Of a stretch of DNA of 64,000 nucleotides, positions 1-12,305 are shown in pieces (within the stretch, counting starts at the first letter, position 1; every line of letters begins with the position of its first letter). Location of the stretch: assembly GCA_002286715.1 (NCBI GenBank), contig NSJX01000020.1:413857-477856 (forward strand), in the 5' to 3' direction. Source of the DNA: Dentipellis sp. KUC8613. Its lineage: Eukaryota > Basidiomycota > Agaricomycetes > Russulales > Hericiaceae. The position numbers were made by a program, and so were the translations under genes. The notes under the pieces were generated by a model. That model was not told where the DNA came from. It worked only from the letters and a program-made list of their open reading frames with translations, and did not search any database.

Positions 1-1420
1 GCTGTTGCACTGCGGAAGCCATAGTGGAGAAATAAAGAATAGATGGTGAAGTAGTAAGCCTCTAAGAGTCGAAAGCCGAATACTGGAGAAGGCTCCGAAT
101 GCCGCACGCGATCTCTCAAGTCTCCCACGCCTGCTGCAACCGCACGAGAGCCGTAGTCCACACTTGTTCTCTTTTACCAGGTCGATGGGGAGGCAAGTGG
201 ACCTAGTGAAGGTCGTAGTGAGTAGGAGTGTTTGAGGTGAGACGTTGCTATCCGGAGTGATGACAAGGTCGTCGACGGAGGTGACATCTAATCGAAGGAT
301 CCGAGAGGACAAGCTTTAATCACGCTGGTACGTCTGCCGAAGTACCATATTTATCTACTCTATGATATTTTTACGTTCTACAGCAGACTCTAGCTCGTCT
401 TCCGACCCCGATAAAGGCGAGTAAACTAAGTTGCCCAGTTGGGGGCAGGAATAGGACGAGAAAGAACGGAGTCATCGCCCTGCTCGCTCACTGCTCGCCA
501 AACAAGAGCTGACTCCCTGTGAAGGCTCCCATCCCAAAATCCGACGTCTTTCTGTCCAGCGCGAAACCAGATATCACATACCTAGCACACGCCAGTCACC
601 ATCTCCGAGCCGAGGCTGTCTTATTTCCTCACAGTACCACTCAATCCCTTCATTGCGTAGTGACCACAGCGCGCCCTCTGTCGCGTGCACCTGCGCAGAA
701 CACGCATCTAGTCGAGACACTGATCCGTTCGATTGCATATTCTTGCAGAATGGAAAATAGACCGCCGCGCTGAGCTGGCAGAGCTGCGACTGCAGTGTTG
801 AGGTGCGCTCTTCGTGTCCAGTAATGAAAAACTAATCCACATGTCTCGAATGCGATTAGTTACTGGATGAGGAGTTGCCGCCGATGAAGGCGAAATTTCC
901 TTGCTAGGACCCAGGGCGTAGTGCCGTCGAATGCCTATGTATCGAACCGTTCACTGACACTGAACGAGCCATGAAGCAAGCGTGTCATCTAGTCTGTCCA
1001 CCTACGTTGCGTAGTCGGAACCGGCTGTCTCTCATCATGCCATTGTGGGAGTGTCATCTAAGAGTCTGCCCAAGACAAGCTAGACGTTTGACGGTGGTGA
1101 GAGAGAAACGAGTCACATTCTAAGTGTGCAACGACCGATGTGGTATTCCGCGATTGGCGTATGTACTACGAGGTTCCGATGTCAACAAAACTAGATACAG
1201 CAATATGAAAACAAAGCTAGGGCATGGTGTGGATGCGCTTGCATTGACAGCGAAGATTGTGTTGGTGAGAATTACAGAATACCAGATCCACGTTTCCGGA
1301 AAGCAGGGATGGAAATCATAGTAATGGGAGCCTGAGCGAAAGCAAACTGCTCGCAGAGTTAGCCACAGTATCGAAAGATAAATGCTTCGACTCACGTATG
1401 ATGTTGAGAACTTCATTCAA
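1..1420. other. No recognisable gene
   Basis: I see no gene here. Open frames on both strands are shorter than 100 codons, lack family motifs and do not join through plausible introns. The stretch is the 3' flank of the first FunK1 kinase, which reads toward it. It could hold the edge of a gene lying to the left of the window. Confidence 0.5.
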
Positions 1421-4400
1421 TTATCCATGCAGGGAACGCGAGCTTCCCGATGAACCCTTCCGTCTCTTCTGTGCAGGACTCGAAGACGACGGTTGTCCCT
1501 TGTACGAGGTCGATGCTGGATGGGCCCTCTCAGGAGAGTCGGTGAAATGCTCCTTGGACGTGCCTTCGCCGCTGTTGGGCAAAGGCTGGTTTTGGGCCGG
1601 TGGAGTCACCGGAGTAGCCGTATTGGGTGCGGGGAGAACATAGGTACCCAGGTCGCCTCTACGCCGCTGCAGCTCTTCATTTGTCGCTTTCTCGATCTCC
1701 GGGCTTGGAACCTCGGGCACGAATGTCTCGAGGAAATTGTCGAGGATGTTGAGCACACGTTGATGAATGAATGTCTGCGTGATGGCATCGTACGAGAAGT
1801 AGCCGAGTCGGAGGACTTTCCACCAAGTGGATATCAGCGGCTTCAATGGTTCAAAGTAAGGATGGAAGCAGGGAAAGATGTATTCGTTGAGGTCTCCCGG
1901 AGATTCAAAGAATAGTTCCTTGTTGTCAGCCAAAGTAGCTTCCTTATCTGAGTCGAACAGACAATAGACCACACTATGAATCGCTTGTGTGTTTGTATCT
2001 TGTTCGTTCCGAATCAGTTCATCGCGGCGAGCTCCTCCAGGGCCCTTGCGTGTCACACAAAGGTATAGAAGAACCCAGAAAAACGACTCAAGGTCGTGGA
2101 TAGCACTATGCGTGTGCTGCTTAGAGTCTGCCCTGAGCAGCCGAGTATCATTGTAATACTTGCTTGTCAATATTTCATAGCTCATGAAGGCCGTTGTGCC
2201 CTGTAGAATCACCGTTGGTAGGTGAGGGTTGTCAGGATGGTTCACACGTACCGTACGCTCCCCGGGCTGAGGAATGTGGTCTTCCCAGGATGGAGGCAAA
2301 GAGTTCTAGAATATAATCAATTCGCATGAGGTAATTGCCGACCGCCGATTACTGAATACGCCCACCATATGATCGTGTCCGGAGTCATTGCAAATGGATT
2401 TGGGGATACCATCTTCCGTGAAGAGATCAGCGGCGGAGAGCTGCACATGTATCGTGAGCATCATAGTCGAACGCATATATGCATTTTATACCTGACGGCC
2501 ATGAGGCTGCTCTGGTAAATACCAGTTATCGAGCACATGGGTTACATATTTTGGTACATTATCCAAAAAGTCAGAGTAGCGACGGGCCAAAGCTTCGGCA
2601 GCTGACTGGTCCAGGGTTATTTGCCACTTTTTACAATTGGCATTGCGCTGAACCATTGAGCGGAGGAAGTCGGGTTCGTCAGGCTCAATTGCTGTGTGTA
2701 GGATTTGGGCGAATGTTTCGGCTTTTTTGGCATAGTCGAAATCGATGAGACAACCAGACGTGTTCTCGATGTCTGAGCCTTTCGGGCAGATGAGGATGTT
2801 GTTAGTGCTGACATCCCGATGCAAGACGCCACGGAGCCAAAGATTTCGGTGTCCTACACGGATGAGTTTGTGAAGTACACGGGAGTGCATGGTCAGATTT
2901 ATATTAGATTTGCACCATAGGTGACGAATTGCTCACCCTGAACAGCATCTCGTAGCGCACGTACGAGCTCGGGGATGTCTTTGAAGAACTTGATGGGCCA
3001 GCCATACGTTCTCATCAAGGTACGTGTCAGTATGCGGTTTACAGGTGGCGTTTCAAGCTTCCTTGCTTTCCGGACCGCAAACTTATAAGCATCGGAATCA
3101 GTCGAAACAACAAACAGCCCCTGCTCCCGAAACGTGGCCTCCTCATCCACCTCTTCGATGGGTTGCGGATCCTCGAGCTTACGCTTGACGGGCTTCGGCT
3201 GATCTGTTGTCGCGGCCGGCGGGGCTCTCTCGAGAGCAAACGATCCCTCTAATTCAAGACCGCGAGTGATCGAGTGTTCCGTGTCGTCTAACTTCCAGTC
3301 GGGATGGTGAGGGTCGGGACACGGGCAGGCCATGCTGACAGAGCGAACGATGTCGCAGACGTGTGGATCACTGTCGTCAGTGCGAGGCAAGACGCTACAA
3401 ATGTCGCTTTCGCGCAGCGAAGTCTCCGGGAGCCATGATTGTTTCAGGACAAACCGCTAAGCAATCGAGTCAGAACGGACAAAGTGAATGACGATGAGGG
3501 CTGACCTCGCGAGTCTTAAGGTTCATGACAACCCAAACCACCGTGGCTCTGCCGCACTTCACCGAAGCTCGCACGGTACTCAACGCGTGCAGAGTCACGT
3601 ACGATTCACCACCTGACATTCCGTCTTGTTCGGGCACCGTAATGAGCCACTTCGTGCCATAAAGGTTGTCAGAGAAATCGTTCCCTCCTTTGGCTTCCGC
3701 GTCTGTCGTGTAAAACGACTGTCCGCTATGCATGCGATAGAGCTTCATAGTCCGATCCCAACCCAGCCTTGCAGGATCGAGACATGCGAGAGCCATGATG
3801 ACCTGGATGAATTTTTGGGGCTCCTGGACAAACTAGTCAGAAAGCGAAGAAGCAAAGTAGCAAAGACACGCACGTCGTGAATGTTGAAAGAAGTCTTCGT
3901 TCCTACAAGGCCGGACCGATGGCATAACCAGACCGATAGCGAGTTCTTGCAGAACAGAAGCCCAAAAGCAAAGCGTCGGTCAAGCTGTTCCCGGAGAACA
4001 TGTCGCATGTATCTGCAGAGCTGGTTGGCGCCGTCAATCACGTCTTTCTCAGCAGTGCTGCGCTTGAATTCGACGGGAAGGTGTACATGGAGCCACTTGA
4101 TCTTCAGAAATTCATTCAACTTCTTCGTCTGAACGGGAACGGAGCTCGGCATCAGCTTGGGTGACCGGAAAGAGTTAATGAAACAGACCAATTCCGTCTT
4201 CTTCGCATCCAGCTCTTTCTTTTTGTGTTGGTCCTGCAGACGCACGGGATTCTTTGGTAGGTCGGCCAGATCTTGTTCACATCTTGAGATCTCCTCCTCT
4301 TGCTTCTTCTCCTCTTCGCCTTTCGCGTCGTGATAGTTGAACACGGCCATAACGTCTGGGCGGCTGGCAGGGGTCAGCTTATCGAGAGAGATGGGTGTGC

Positions 4401-4812
4401 TATCGGGACGCTTGACCCAGCATAGATCATGCAATGAATGGCCCGAGGAAGATCCGCAAGCCTCGAGAATGGCCGTGGCGTTCTTAACAAACGGGCCGTA
4501 AAGCTCCTTTTCCAAAGCAATCTTGTTCGGGAAACCTGCCCATCGGCCATTAGTGTAGATTCTATCGGTCTTGAGTTTTTCCAGAACATCGTTGATGCTC
4601 TCGGGTTCCAGAGGAAGGATGGCATTGAGAAATGCATCGGTGTCGACAATAGATGTGTGGTCTTTGAGTTCGCTAAATACCATCTTGTCGACGTCAGCGA
4701 CGTTAGAAGGCAGATTTGTGGCCCGTAGCTTGAAAGAGGGCTTAATATCTGTATCGGAGCGAGGCCGACTGTATGGGATACCGTCAGCTTTTCGGTAGAA
4801 GGGGGAATCCAT
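1421..4812 (-). CDS. FunK1-type fungal protein kinase (copy 1)
   Basis: Fungal-specific protein kinase of the FunK1 group (Pfam Pkinase_fungal), a family greatly expanded in mushrooms; substrates are mostly unknown. The ATG at 4812 opens a long N-terminal exon (MDSPFYRKADG start) containing the family motif EQLDRRFAFGLLFC. The catalytic core is visible as HRDVSTNNIL (HRD loop with Asp and Asn, near 2810) and LIDFDYA (DFG position, near 2745), then the C-lobe motifs SAIHDLESFFWVLLYLCV and PCFHPYFEPLKPL. A 51-nt intron at 2201..2251 must be removed to give the kinase motif RTGTTAFMS; it lacks a stop and can be misread as coding. The Ser-rich tail ends with a basic KRRKG patch that could be a nuclear signal. 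All exons are open, so I read it as functional. It is clearly diverged from the other two copies. Confidence 0.85.
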
Positions 4813-5320
4813 CTGGAAGCGAAGGGAACACACAGGCTGGCGTCCTCAAGTTATAAGAAGGGCTTGCAATCGGATTATAGTTTTCGGATGGTGAGCAACG
4901 AAACGTGCCCGACTTTCAAATATTGGGGCTTGCCAAGGACTGCCACCGAAACGTTCAAGTTTGGTTCTTGTCCTACGCGTGCATCACGCGTCTAAACCGC
5001 GTTGCCAACATTTCCCACATTCAACAACACCAACAAACGTGCGGCGTAGTTCACGTATGTATGTACTACTCAAATAGTACGACGAAACCCGAATGAATAA
5101 TATCATATTCAAAGGCCACGACAGCATGATAGCTAACAAAGATGAGGTATCAATATGAGAAAATGAAATGAAAGGCTTGCAGACGATCCCATCAGCGTCT
5201 TCTGCACCAGGGAGAGTCTGAGGTAGTGATATGGGGCAGGCAAGGGAAGTGTCTTGTCAAAGAGATCAGCGTACTCTACTATGGTACGCAATCACTGCTC
5301 GTAGAGAATCTACGCTTTTG
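4813..5320. other. Intergenic gap between FunK1 copies
   Basis: Upstream region of FunK1 copy 1 and downstream flank of the broken copy 2. It is AT-richer around 5090-5180. I see no gene, RNA or clear promoter element. Confidence 0.5.
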
Positions 5321-8300
5321 TCACATTGGGTTCCGGGAGAAGAAATCAAGGTCGGTCCTGCGCCGTTGCAATTCTTCATCTGTCGCTCTCTGGACCTCCA
5401 AGCTTGAAACTCCAGGCACGAATGTCTTGAGGAATTCATCCAGGGCGTTGAGTACGCGCTGGTGAATGAACGTCTGCGTGATGGCATCATAAGAGAAGTA
5501 TCCTAGTTGGATGACCTTCCACCACGTCGATAACAGCGGCTTCAAGGCTTCGAAGTAGGGATGAAAGCAAGGGAAGATGAATTTGTCGAAATCTTCTGGA
5601 TTGTCGAACGCTAGGCGTTTGTTGTCCGCCAAAGTGGTTGCGTCGTCTGAGTCGAACAGACAATAGACCACCGCACGAATTTCTTCTGTGCTTGTGTCTT
5701 GTCCATTTTGATCCAGTTCGTCACGGCGAGTCCCTCCAGGGCCCTTCCGCGAAATGCAGAGATACACAAGGACCCAGAAAAACGACTCGAGGTCATGGAT
5801 GGCACTATGCGTCACGTTGCGCTCGTCACCATCTGCCCTCAACATCGATGTACAATCGTATCGTCTGTCCTTCAATATTTCGGAGCTCATGAAGGCCGCC
5901 GTACCCTGTAGAATCGCAGTTGATAGATGAGGTTGATAAAGATGGATCACACGTACCGTACGCTCCCTGGGCCGGGGATCGTGATTTTCCCAAGATGTAA
6001 CACGAATATCCTGGGGCATGGTACATGAGCTAATCTCTGTCAACCAAGTACATTTACTAGATACACCCACCTTACAGCTATGCTCAGGCGCACCGCGACA
6101 AGGCTCGGGGTAATTTTCTATGAAAAGGTCAGCGACGGAGATCTACAGGCAGAAAATGTATTCCATGAGTCATTCCAATCAAACGACTGATACGCATCCT
6201 ATACTTTACCTGACGGCCGGTCGAGTTCTTTGGTATATCCCGAATAATCAGCACCTTTTCGAGGTAATTCAGCGCTCTCACTACGCTCCTCGGGTAGCGA
6301 GAGAGTAGGGCTTCGGCAGCTGACGGCTCTAGAGTGACTTTCCACTCTTGCAAACCAGCATCACATTCAAGGACGGCATAAAGAAAGTCGACGCTCTTGA
6401 GGTCTACCGCGTTTTCATGTAAATTGAAGACGTGTCTATCCATTCGTTTGACGTTGTCGAAGTCGATGAGGCAACCAGACGTGTTATGAACGTCTGAACC
6501 ATTCGGGCATATGAGTATATTATTGATGCTAATGTCCCGGTGCAAGACGCCTTGAAACCAGAGATCACGGTGCCCTACGCACATGGTCAGACATATTGTA
6601 TTTTACGCAGTAAACCACAGAATGCTTACCTTGAATAGCGTCACGAATCGTGCCGACAAGCTCTGGGATGTCTTTGAAGAACTTAACAGGCCAGCCATAT
6701 GTTCTCATCAATGTACGTGTCAGGATATGATTCATAGGTGGCAGCCAGGAATTCATCCGGAAAATAAATCCGTACTTTCCATGACTCGACGCGACGACGA
6801 CATGCAGCCCCAGCGCAGTCGACCTCGTATACTTTGTTTGAGGATATAAAGAATCGTCGTCGTCGTTGTGGTCGTCATCATCATAGAGGTAATCCTCTAC
6901 CGTAAGGCCACGCCCAATGGCGTGTTCAGTATCATCGACATTCCAGTCAGGATGATCGGGATCTTGAGGGATCCCAACGTTGACCGAGCGGACGATATCG
7001 CATATATGGGAGCCATCGATGTCAGACTGGCCCAAGAGCTCGTCCTCCCGAGGGCTAGTCTCCTCACGCCACGCATGCTTCAGGACAAGCCTCTGGAACC
7101 GCAGCGTGAACATAAAGGTATGAGATGCTGCACGAGAATTCCTACCACGCCAGTTTGAGTGTTCACAACGTGCCAAACTACAGTCGCTGGGCCGCGCGCC
7201 ATAGCAACCGGTGTGTTCAGCATTCGCGTCGTCACGTAAGACTCCCAGCCCTGCATGCCATCGCAGTTGGGTACCTGGATGAGCCATCTGGTGTCGCGTA
7301 GACTACTGGAATAGTCCTCCGGTTTGACACCTCAATCCGTCGAATAAAGCGCTCGCTTCTCGTCCACGCGATAAAGCTGCATCGTTCGATCCCAGCCGAG
7401 TCTTTCAGGACTAAGACTCGCGAGCGCCATGATAACCTGAATAAATTTCCGAGGTTCCTACAAAATAGGCGGTTCTGCCAAAGAGGACAATATGATTGCG
7501 CGAGTGCAGAAATTGAACACACAACGTTGATGTTGACGGGCCTCTTTGTGCCTAGAAGACGAGATCGAGAGAGCTGCCATACGGATAGCTCGTCCCCACA
7601 CACAAGGATGCCGAGAGTGAACCGCCGGTCCAGCTGTTCCTGGAGAATGCGCTCCATGTATTTACGAAGCTGATTGACTCCATCAAGCAGACTCTTCTGA
7701 TCACACTCTTTCTGAAATGCCACGGGGAGACACACGCGAAGCCACCACAGCCTGGTTTTTTTCTTCAAATCTTCCTTCTATGAAAACAAAAGTATTGCTC
7801 AATATGAGCCTTCCAGTTAGGGAGGGTGGGGATAATAAACCATTGTACGCACCATTTCATCCAGCTGCTCGTCGCTATATTCCGATGGATCCATGTCTTC
7901 TGCATAACATGCGCGTATCTCATCCTCGAGCCGTGCAATCTCATTACTAAGCGTGAGTAAGTTTGCATCTCCTTCATAGCCTAGAGCAGCCACGACATCT
8001 GGGCGATTCTTATTAGAGCGTTGATCGGAAGACTCGCGTGTATTGCGAGGCCGTTGGATCCAACTCAGGCTGCTGGTTGAAAAACCAGTGCGTAGCTTTC
8101 TGCACGCTGCCAGAACGGCCGTGACGCTGCCGACGAATGCAGCATGGAGGTCTTCGTCTGTATTGAGACTTGTCGGAAAAGAAGTCCATCGAGATGCAGG
8201 GTCCTGAGCATAGGTTCCGTTGTTGTTGAGTTCGCATAAGACTGTGTCAATGTCACCAGAAGATGCAGGCAGGATTTCGGTAAGGAATCTATCTGTATCA

Positions 8301-8341
8301 ACGATCAGAGTAGTGTTCGGTTTACGCTCCGAGCAGTACAT
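5321..8341 (-). pseudogene. FunK1-type protein kinase (copy 2), internal stop
   Basis: Close paralogue of the FunK1 gene at 27795..30794 with the same exon plan. Start ATG at 8341 (MYCSERKPN). The sequence reads through EQLDRRFTLGILVC, then meets an in-frame TGA at 7332..7334 where the intact paralogue has GCA (Ala) in the same context (YST[D/E]xGV[K/R]PEDYSSS). No GT-AG pair nearby would remove the stop. Downstream exons are all open and keep the kinase core: HRDISINNIL near 6540, LIDFDNV, SAIHDLESFFWVLVYLC. Translation would therefore end before the catalytic domain. The simplest reading is a young pseudogene with one lesion; a sequencing error or a polymorphism is the alternative. The 51-nt intron at 5906..5956 is again free of stops. 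Confidence 0.65.
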
Positions 8342-8446
8342 CGAGTATCCTGGCAGATTGTTCTGAAGGATTTTCCCTGTATGAGTGCTCTTGAGCAGTA
8401 TAAGACCTTTCAAAATGCGCGTTTGAGATGATAGTTGACTATTGCG
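5321..8446. repeat. Left arm of 3.1-kb inverted repeat (FunK1 duplication)
   Basis: This segment matches 27690..30794 in opposite orientation over the whole FunK1 gene and about 105 bp of 5' flank. The outer limit is the shared CAATAGTCAACTATCATCTC, read on the minus strand from 8446. Beyond that point and past the stop codons the two flanks diverge. Confidence 0.8.
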
Positions 8447-8626
8447 CGGGGACGGCCAAGAGGATCATCGGTACGGTCGAAGGAATACTTGACTATAGCA
8501 GTGTTGCATTCCCACGCCTACAAGCATTCTAATCGCGGGTATACGCGTCACTCTCCTCAACACCTGCGTTCAAGCACCTGCTTCTAACCACCTCAACCTC
8601 CTCCCCTACGCATAAAATAAACGCAA

Positions 8627-10216
8627 ATGTCAAACGACAATTCCGGACGCACTCTCGGCGGTGGAAGCGGCGACGACCGCCTTCCTGCATCCTGGCAGCG
8701 CCCCACCAACTCTGCACCGCGCATCGGCCGTGTCGGCGGCTGGAACAGCGGGAACAGTTCGTCCAGGTGCGCCTATCCTCTTCTACCATACATGAAATGT
8801 CACCTTATTCTTGATTCACGGGACAGTAACAGCCGCAGCGGCAGTGGTGGGCCCCGCATTGCGTCCCTGCGCGATCTCGGCGGCTCGAGCGGCGCAGCAC
8901 CTCCCCTTGGCATGTTCGGTGGCGGCGGTGCCCCGGGAGGAGGGAGTGACGACGAAGATGAGGGCCCGGAAGGCCAGGAGGGAGAGAACTGGTTCGCGGG
9001 AGGCGAGAGGAGGTACGTGCGGCCCGCGCCACCCAGCCGTACTTCAGTGCTGATTGTGGATCTATTGCTTTCTGTCTATGCTGGAAAATGCAGCGGGATC
9101 AACGTGCAGAATCCGGACAGCAACAGGAACGTGCCGGGTGGATCTGTGGTCCGGGATTTGCTGAGGCGGGCGCAGATGTGCGTCGATCTCGTTCGATGGG
9201 ACGGGACGCTTGACTAACATGTGAATGGCATTTCGTAGGGCGGGGCCGCCTCCAGGAGCAGAGGAGCATCCTTCGTCTGGATCCTCGTTCTTCTCGGGCG
9301 GCGGACACACGCTTGGTTCTGACGAGGTCGACAGCACCTTCATTCCCGACCCGAACGCACCTTTGCAGCGTAAGCTCCTTCGTGCATCCTCTCCTCCACG
9401 ATGCAGAATTTAACAGAAGCACAGAGGAAGAGGAACAGGAGACCGCGATCCGCCATCTTACGTTCTGGCGCGACGGCTTCAGCATCGAAGACGGCGAGCT
9501 CATGCGGTACGACGACCCCGCGCACGCGCAAATACTCAACGAGATCAACTCCGGGTACGTCTCCCTCCACTCCATTACACCAGACAAACGCTTACCACGC
9601 CCTACAGACGCGCCCCACCCTCAATCCTGAACGTGCTCCCCGGCCAGCCCGTCGAAGTGCGCATCACGAAGCGTCTGAACGAGGACTTCGTCCCGCCCGC
9701 GCACGCGCCCTCAGCACCGTTCGCCGGCTCCGGGCACCGCCTGGGCAGCCCGTTGCCCACCTTCAGCAGTATCGCGGGTGCCAGCGGCAGTGCTCCTGCT
9801 GCGTCGAGCAGCACGGCGCATGCGGAGCCCGATTCGGTTGGGGCAAATACGAAGTTCGAGGTTGACCAGACGAAGCCGACGACGAGTGTCCAGGTTCGGT
9901 TGGCGGATGGGACTCGGTGAGCGCGCTATATGCCAGGCATGAGCGGAAGGCTAATTACAGGTTGTACAGGATGGTGTGCAGAATGAACTTGACGCATACG
10001 GTGGGAGATATCCGGAACTTCATCAATGCGTGAGCGTTGTATCTGACTTTTGTTATTGACTTGCGACTGAAATACACGCGCAGCTCGAGGCCGGAGAATC
10101 TGTCGCGGGCGTACACCATCAACACGACGTTCCCGAACCGGGTTCTGGACGACAACTCCGCGACGATCGAGAGTGCGGGGCTGGCGAACAGCGTCGTCTT
10201 GCAGCGGTGGGCGTAG
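8627..10216 (+). CDS. SHP1: SEP/UBX-domain p47-type Cdc48 cofactor
   Basis: Adaptor that links ubiquitylated or membrane substrates to the AAA ATPase Cdc48/p97, in the p47/Shp1 class. Eight exons (8627-8766, 8827-9012, 9094-9177, 9239-9369, 9407-9554, 9608-9916, 9970-10029, 10084-10216) give 396 residues. The N-terminus has the family motif SGRTLGGG and a Gly-rich acidic linker. The SEP domain lies at about 185-260 ([15 protein letters not shown], then RLNEDFVPP). The C-terminal UBX domain covers about the last 80 residues, with TFPNR in the loop that contacts Cdc48. I see no UBA domain: p47 normally starts with one, and here the protein starts at the linker. An extra upstream exon is possible but I found none. 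It is divergent from FunK1 copy 2 and tail-to-tail with the FAD oxidoreductase. Confidence 0.9.
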
Positions 10217-10378
10217 AAAGCGGAAATGAAACGCGGACCTGAAGTTCTTGGGGGGCTTGTATTCTCTTCTGCCGGCTGCTGTATTTTCTCTCATTGGCGT
10301 TAGCAAGCAAGTGTAGATCTATTTCGAAAGCATGGTCTATAGCGATGATACTGTATACGTGAACGAAGAGTGCGTGAA

Positions 10379-11781
10379 TTATAGGTGATAGTCCGTCAGC
10401 CCCGGCGCCTTCATCTTCCATATCCTCTGCGGGTTCATGTCCAGGGAGCCATGGTCGCCGAACTGCACCCACGGCTCGTCGCCCGGCTTTTCTGGGTTCT
10501 GGAACTTGACGCTGTGTTTCTGCTCCATTCATCAGCTACATGCAGTACACAGACCAAAACAGACGTTCGACGTACGATTCCGAGAGACAGATGGATCCCC
10601 CGCGGCGTGTCCGTATACCTGCTCAACTCGTCCGCGCTCGCGCCGTCCTCGAGCTTGCGGATGTTCGCGGCGACGACCTCGGCCTGCTGCATCGCGGGGC
10701 GCGCTGCCTTCGCGTGCGTCGTGTCCGCGACGTCGCCGAGCGCGAAGACGTGCGGGTACGCGGGGTCGGCGATCTGCAGCGTGCGCTGCACGGCGATGTA
10801 TCCGCGCTCGGTGATCGACGCGGGCGAGAGCGTCTTCAGCGGCGCGGAGAGGGGCGTCTGGCCGACGGCCATGATCTGTCGGTCCGGTCAGCGTCCTGCG
10901 TGTGCAGGCTTATCATATCTAGATAATACGAGATGGGTGCGTACGGCGAAGTCGGACGGGATGCGCTTCCCGCTGAGCGTCTCGACTTCGAAGGAGGAGC
11001 CGTCCGTCGGGAACCCGCCTTCGGGGACCTTGACGCGCTCCTCGAGGAGCACGGTGATGCCGAGCTCCTTGCAGCGGTCCGCGACGATCTGCTGCAGCTT
11101 TGGGTGGAAGTGGTGCATCAGGCCTGCGTGCGGGTGGATCAGCGTGACCGACTTCGCGGGGTAATATTCCTTGATGTCCGTCGCGAGCTCTGTGCAGATA
11201 CGTATCCCCATGAGCATCATAACGTGCGGAAAAGGAAAAGGATGCGTACGGACGCCGTTCGCGCCGCCGCCGACGATGACGATGTTCTGCGCGCGCGCGA
11301 CGTGCTTCTGGTGGTCCTGGAAGTACGCGATGCCGTCCGCCTTGCCCTCCGTGTGCAGCGAGCCGGGCGGCGTGAGCGTCGTCCCGGTCGCGAGCACGAG
11401 GTAGTCGTACGGCACGGGGTCCTCGCGGTCGAGCAGGACGCGGTCGGGGTGCACCTCGGTCGCGCGCGCGCGCACGACGGACACGGCGCCCTGCGGGAGG
11501 TGCGCGAACATCGTCGTGTACGGGATGAAGGCGTGGTGCTCGAAGCCGGGCACGACGGCGTAGCGCGGGAACGCGAAGAGGTGCTGGAAGTGCGAGTTCT
11601 TCTCGATGAGCACCGTGCGGTGCGTGGCGTGCATCTTTGCCGCGATCAGCTCTGCGGCCTTCGTGCCTACCAATGCAATGAGTCGGGATTGTGGAGGCTA
11701 GTATGTGCATTGCAGACGCGACGCACCGACGTAGCTGCCGCCGATGACGACGATGTTTTTCTTCTCTGGAGTCTGCGACAT
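10379..11781 (-). CDS. AIFM2/FSP1-like FAD-dependent NAD(P)H oxidoreductase
   Basis: Pyridine-nucleotide disulfide oxidoreductase fold of the AIF/AMID/FSP1 group, expected to pass electrons from NAD(P)H through FAD to a quinone-like acceptor. Five exons (minus: 11781-11727, 11666-11250, 11189-10945, 10875-10576, 10519-10379) give 385 residues. Visible motifs are the N-terminal FAD Rossmann loop (NIVVIGGSYVGTKAAE), the ATG motif (LVLATGTTLTPPGS), the second dinucleotide loop (IVIVGGGANGV) and the C-terminal FAD motif (HVFALGDVADT). There is no signal peptide, mitochondrial presequence or membrane helix, so it is probably cytosolic or peripheral. Its stop lies 162 bp from that of the SEP/UBX gene on the other strand. 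The precise substrate cannot be told from sequence. Confidence 0.88.
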
Positions 11782-12305
11782 GGCGGCGTTGGTGAAGGAG
11801 AAGGACCTGCGGATGAACGAGTGGCTCTGTATGTTACGGAGTTGTCTGCCCAGCGGAACCATCATGGTCACCTTTATACTGCGGGCGGCTTGCTAAGTCG
11901 AGTAGTCCGTCGCGCTGAATATGTACCTGCTATCCCCCGCACTTACATAGGAGCTAATAGTCATGCCGCGAGCAGACGCGTCGCGTTGTTTCAGGGCGCC
12001 TCGTTGATGGTAAAATAAGAGGTGGATGTGCTGCGCAGTGCGCCCGTCGGCCAGCTCGTCGGATCTTATCAGATAACACACGGGCTGTCGGGGGCTTGTG
12101 ATTGGCTGGTGCTTGCTCTGCATCTTATCTGATACACACAATGACTGAGAGCGCGTCAGCAGAATGACGAAGCGCTTAAAGGCACGGCTGCGAAGGTGGG
12201 TCCATTCACATTGAAAACAGCAAGTTCGTTCTTAGATCAAGATACCCCGAACATACATCATTGAACAGCCTAAGAACAGTGCCGAGCGCGCAGTATACTT
12301 CAAAA
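11782..12305. promoter_or_regulatory. Upstream region with two paired GATA motifs
   Basis: No gene. This is the 5' flank of the FAD oxidoreductase and the 3' flank of the endoglucanase. Two near-identical 18-19 nt units, at 12063..12081 and 12122..12139, each hold a face-to-face pair of GATA-factor cores (ATCTTATCAGATAACACAC and ATCTTATCTGATACACAC). Fungal GATA factors of the AreA/Nir2 and WC-2 types bind such cores. A role for either neighbour is inference. Confidence 0.4.

Noticed and set aside
519..773. 84-codon open frame at the left end
   Set aside because: Begins with GTG, has no motif, no intron context and no codon bias; treated as chance.
10933..12018. Long plus-strand open frame (361 codons) opposite the FAD oxidoreductase
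   Set aside because: GC-rich shadow of the real minus-strand gene; Arg/Asp-rich composition without motifs, while the minus strand has FAD and NAD motifs and correct splicing.
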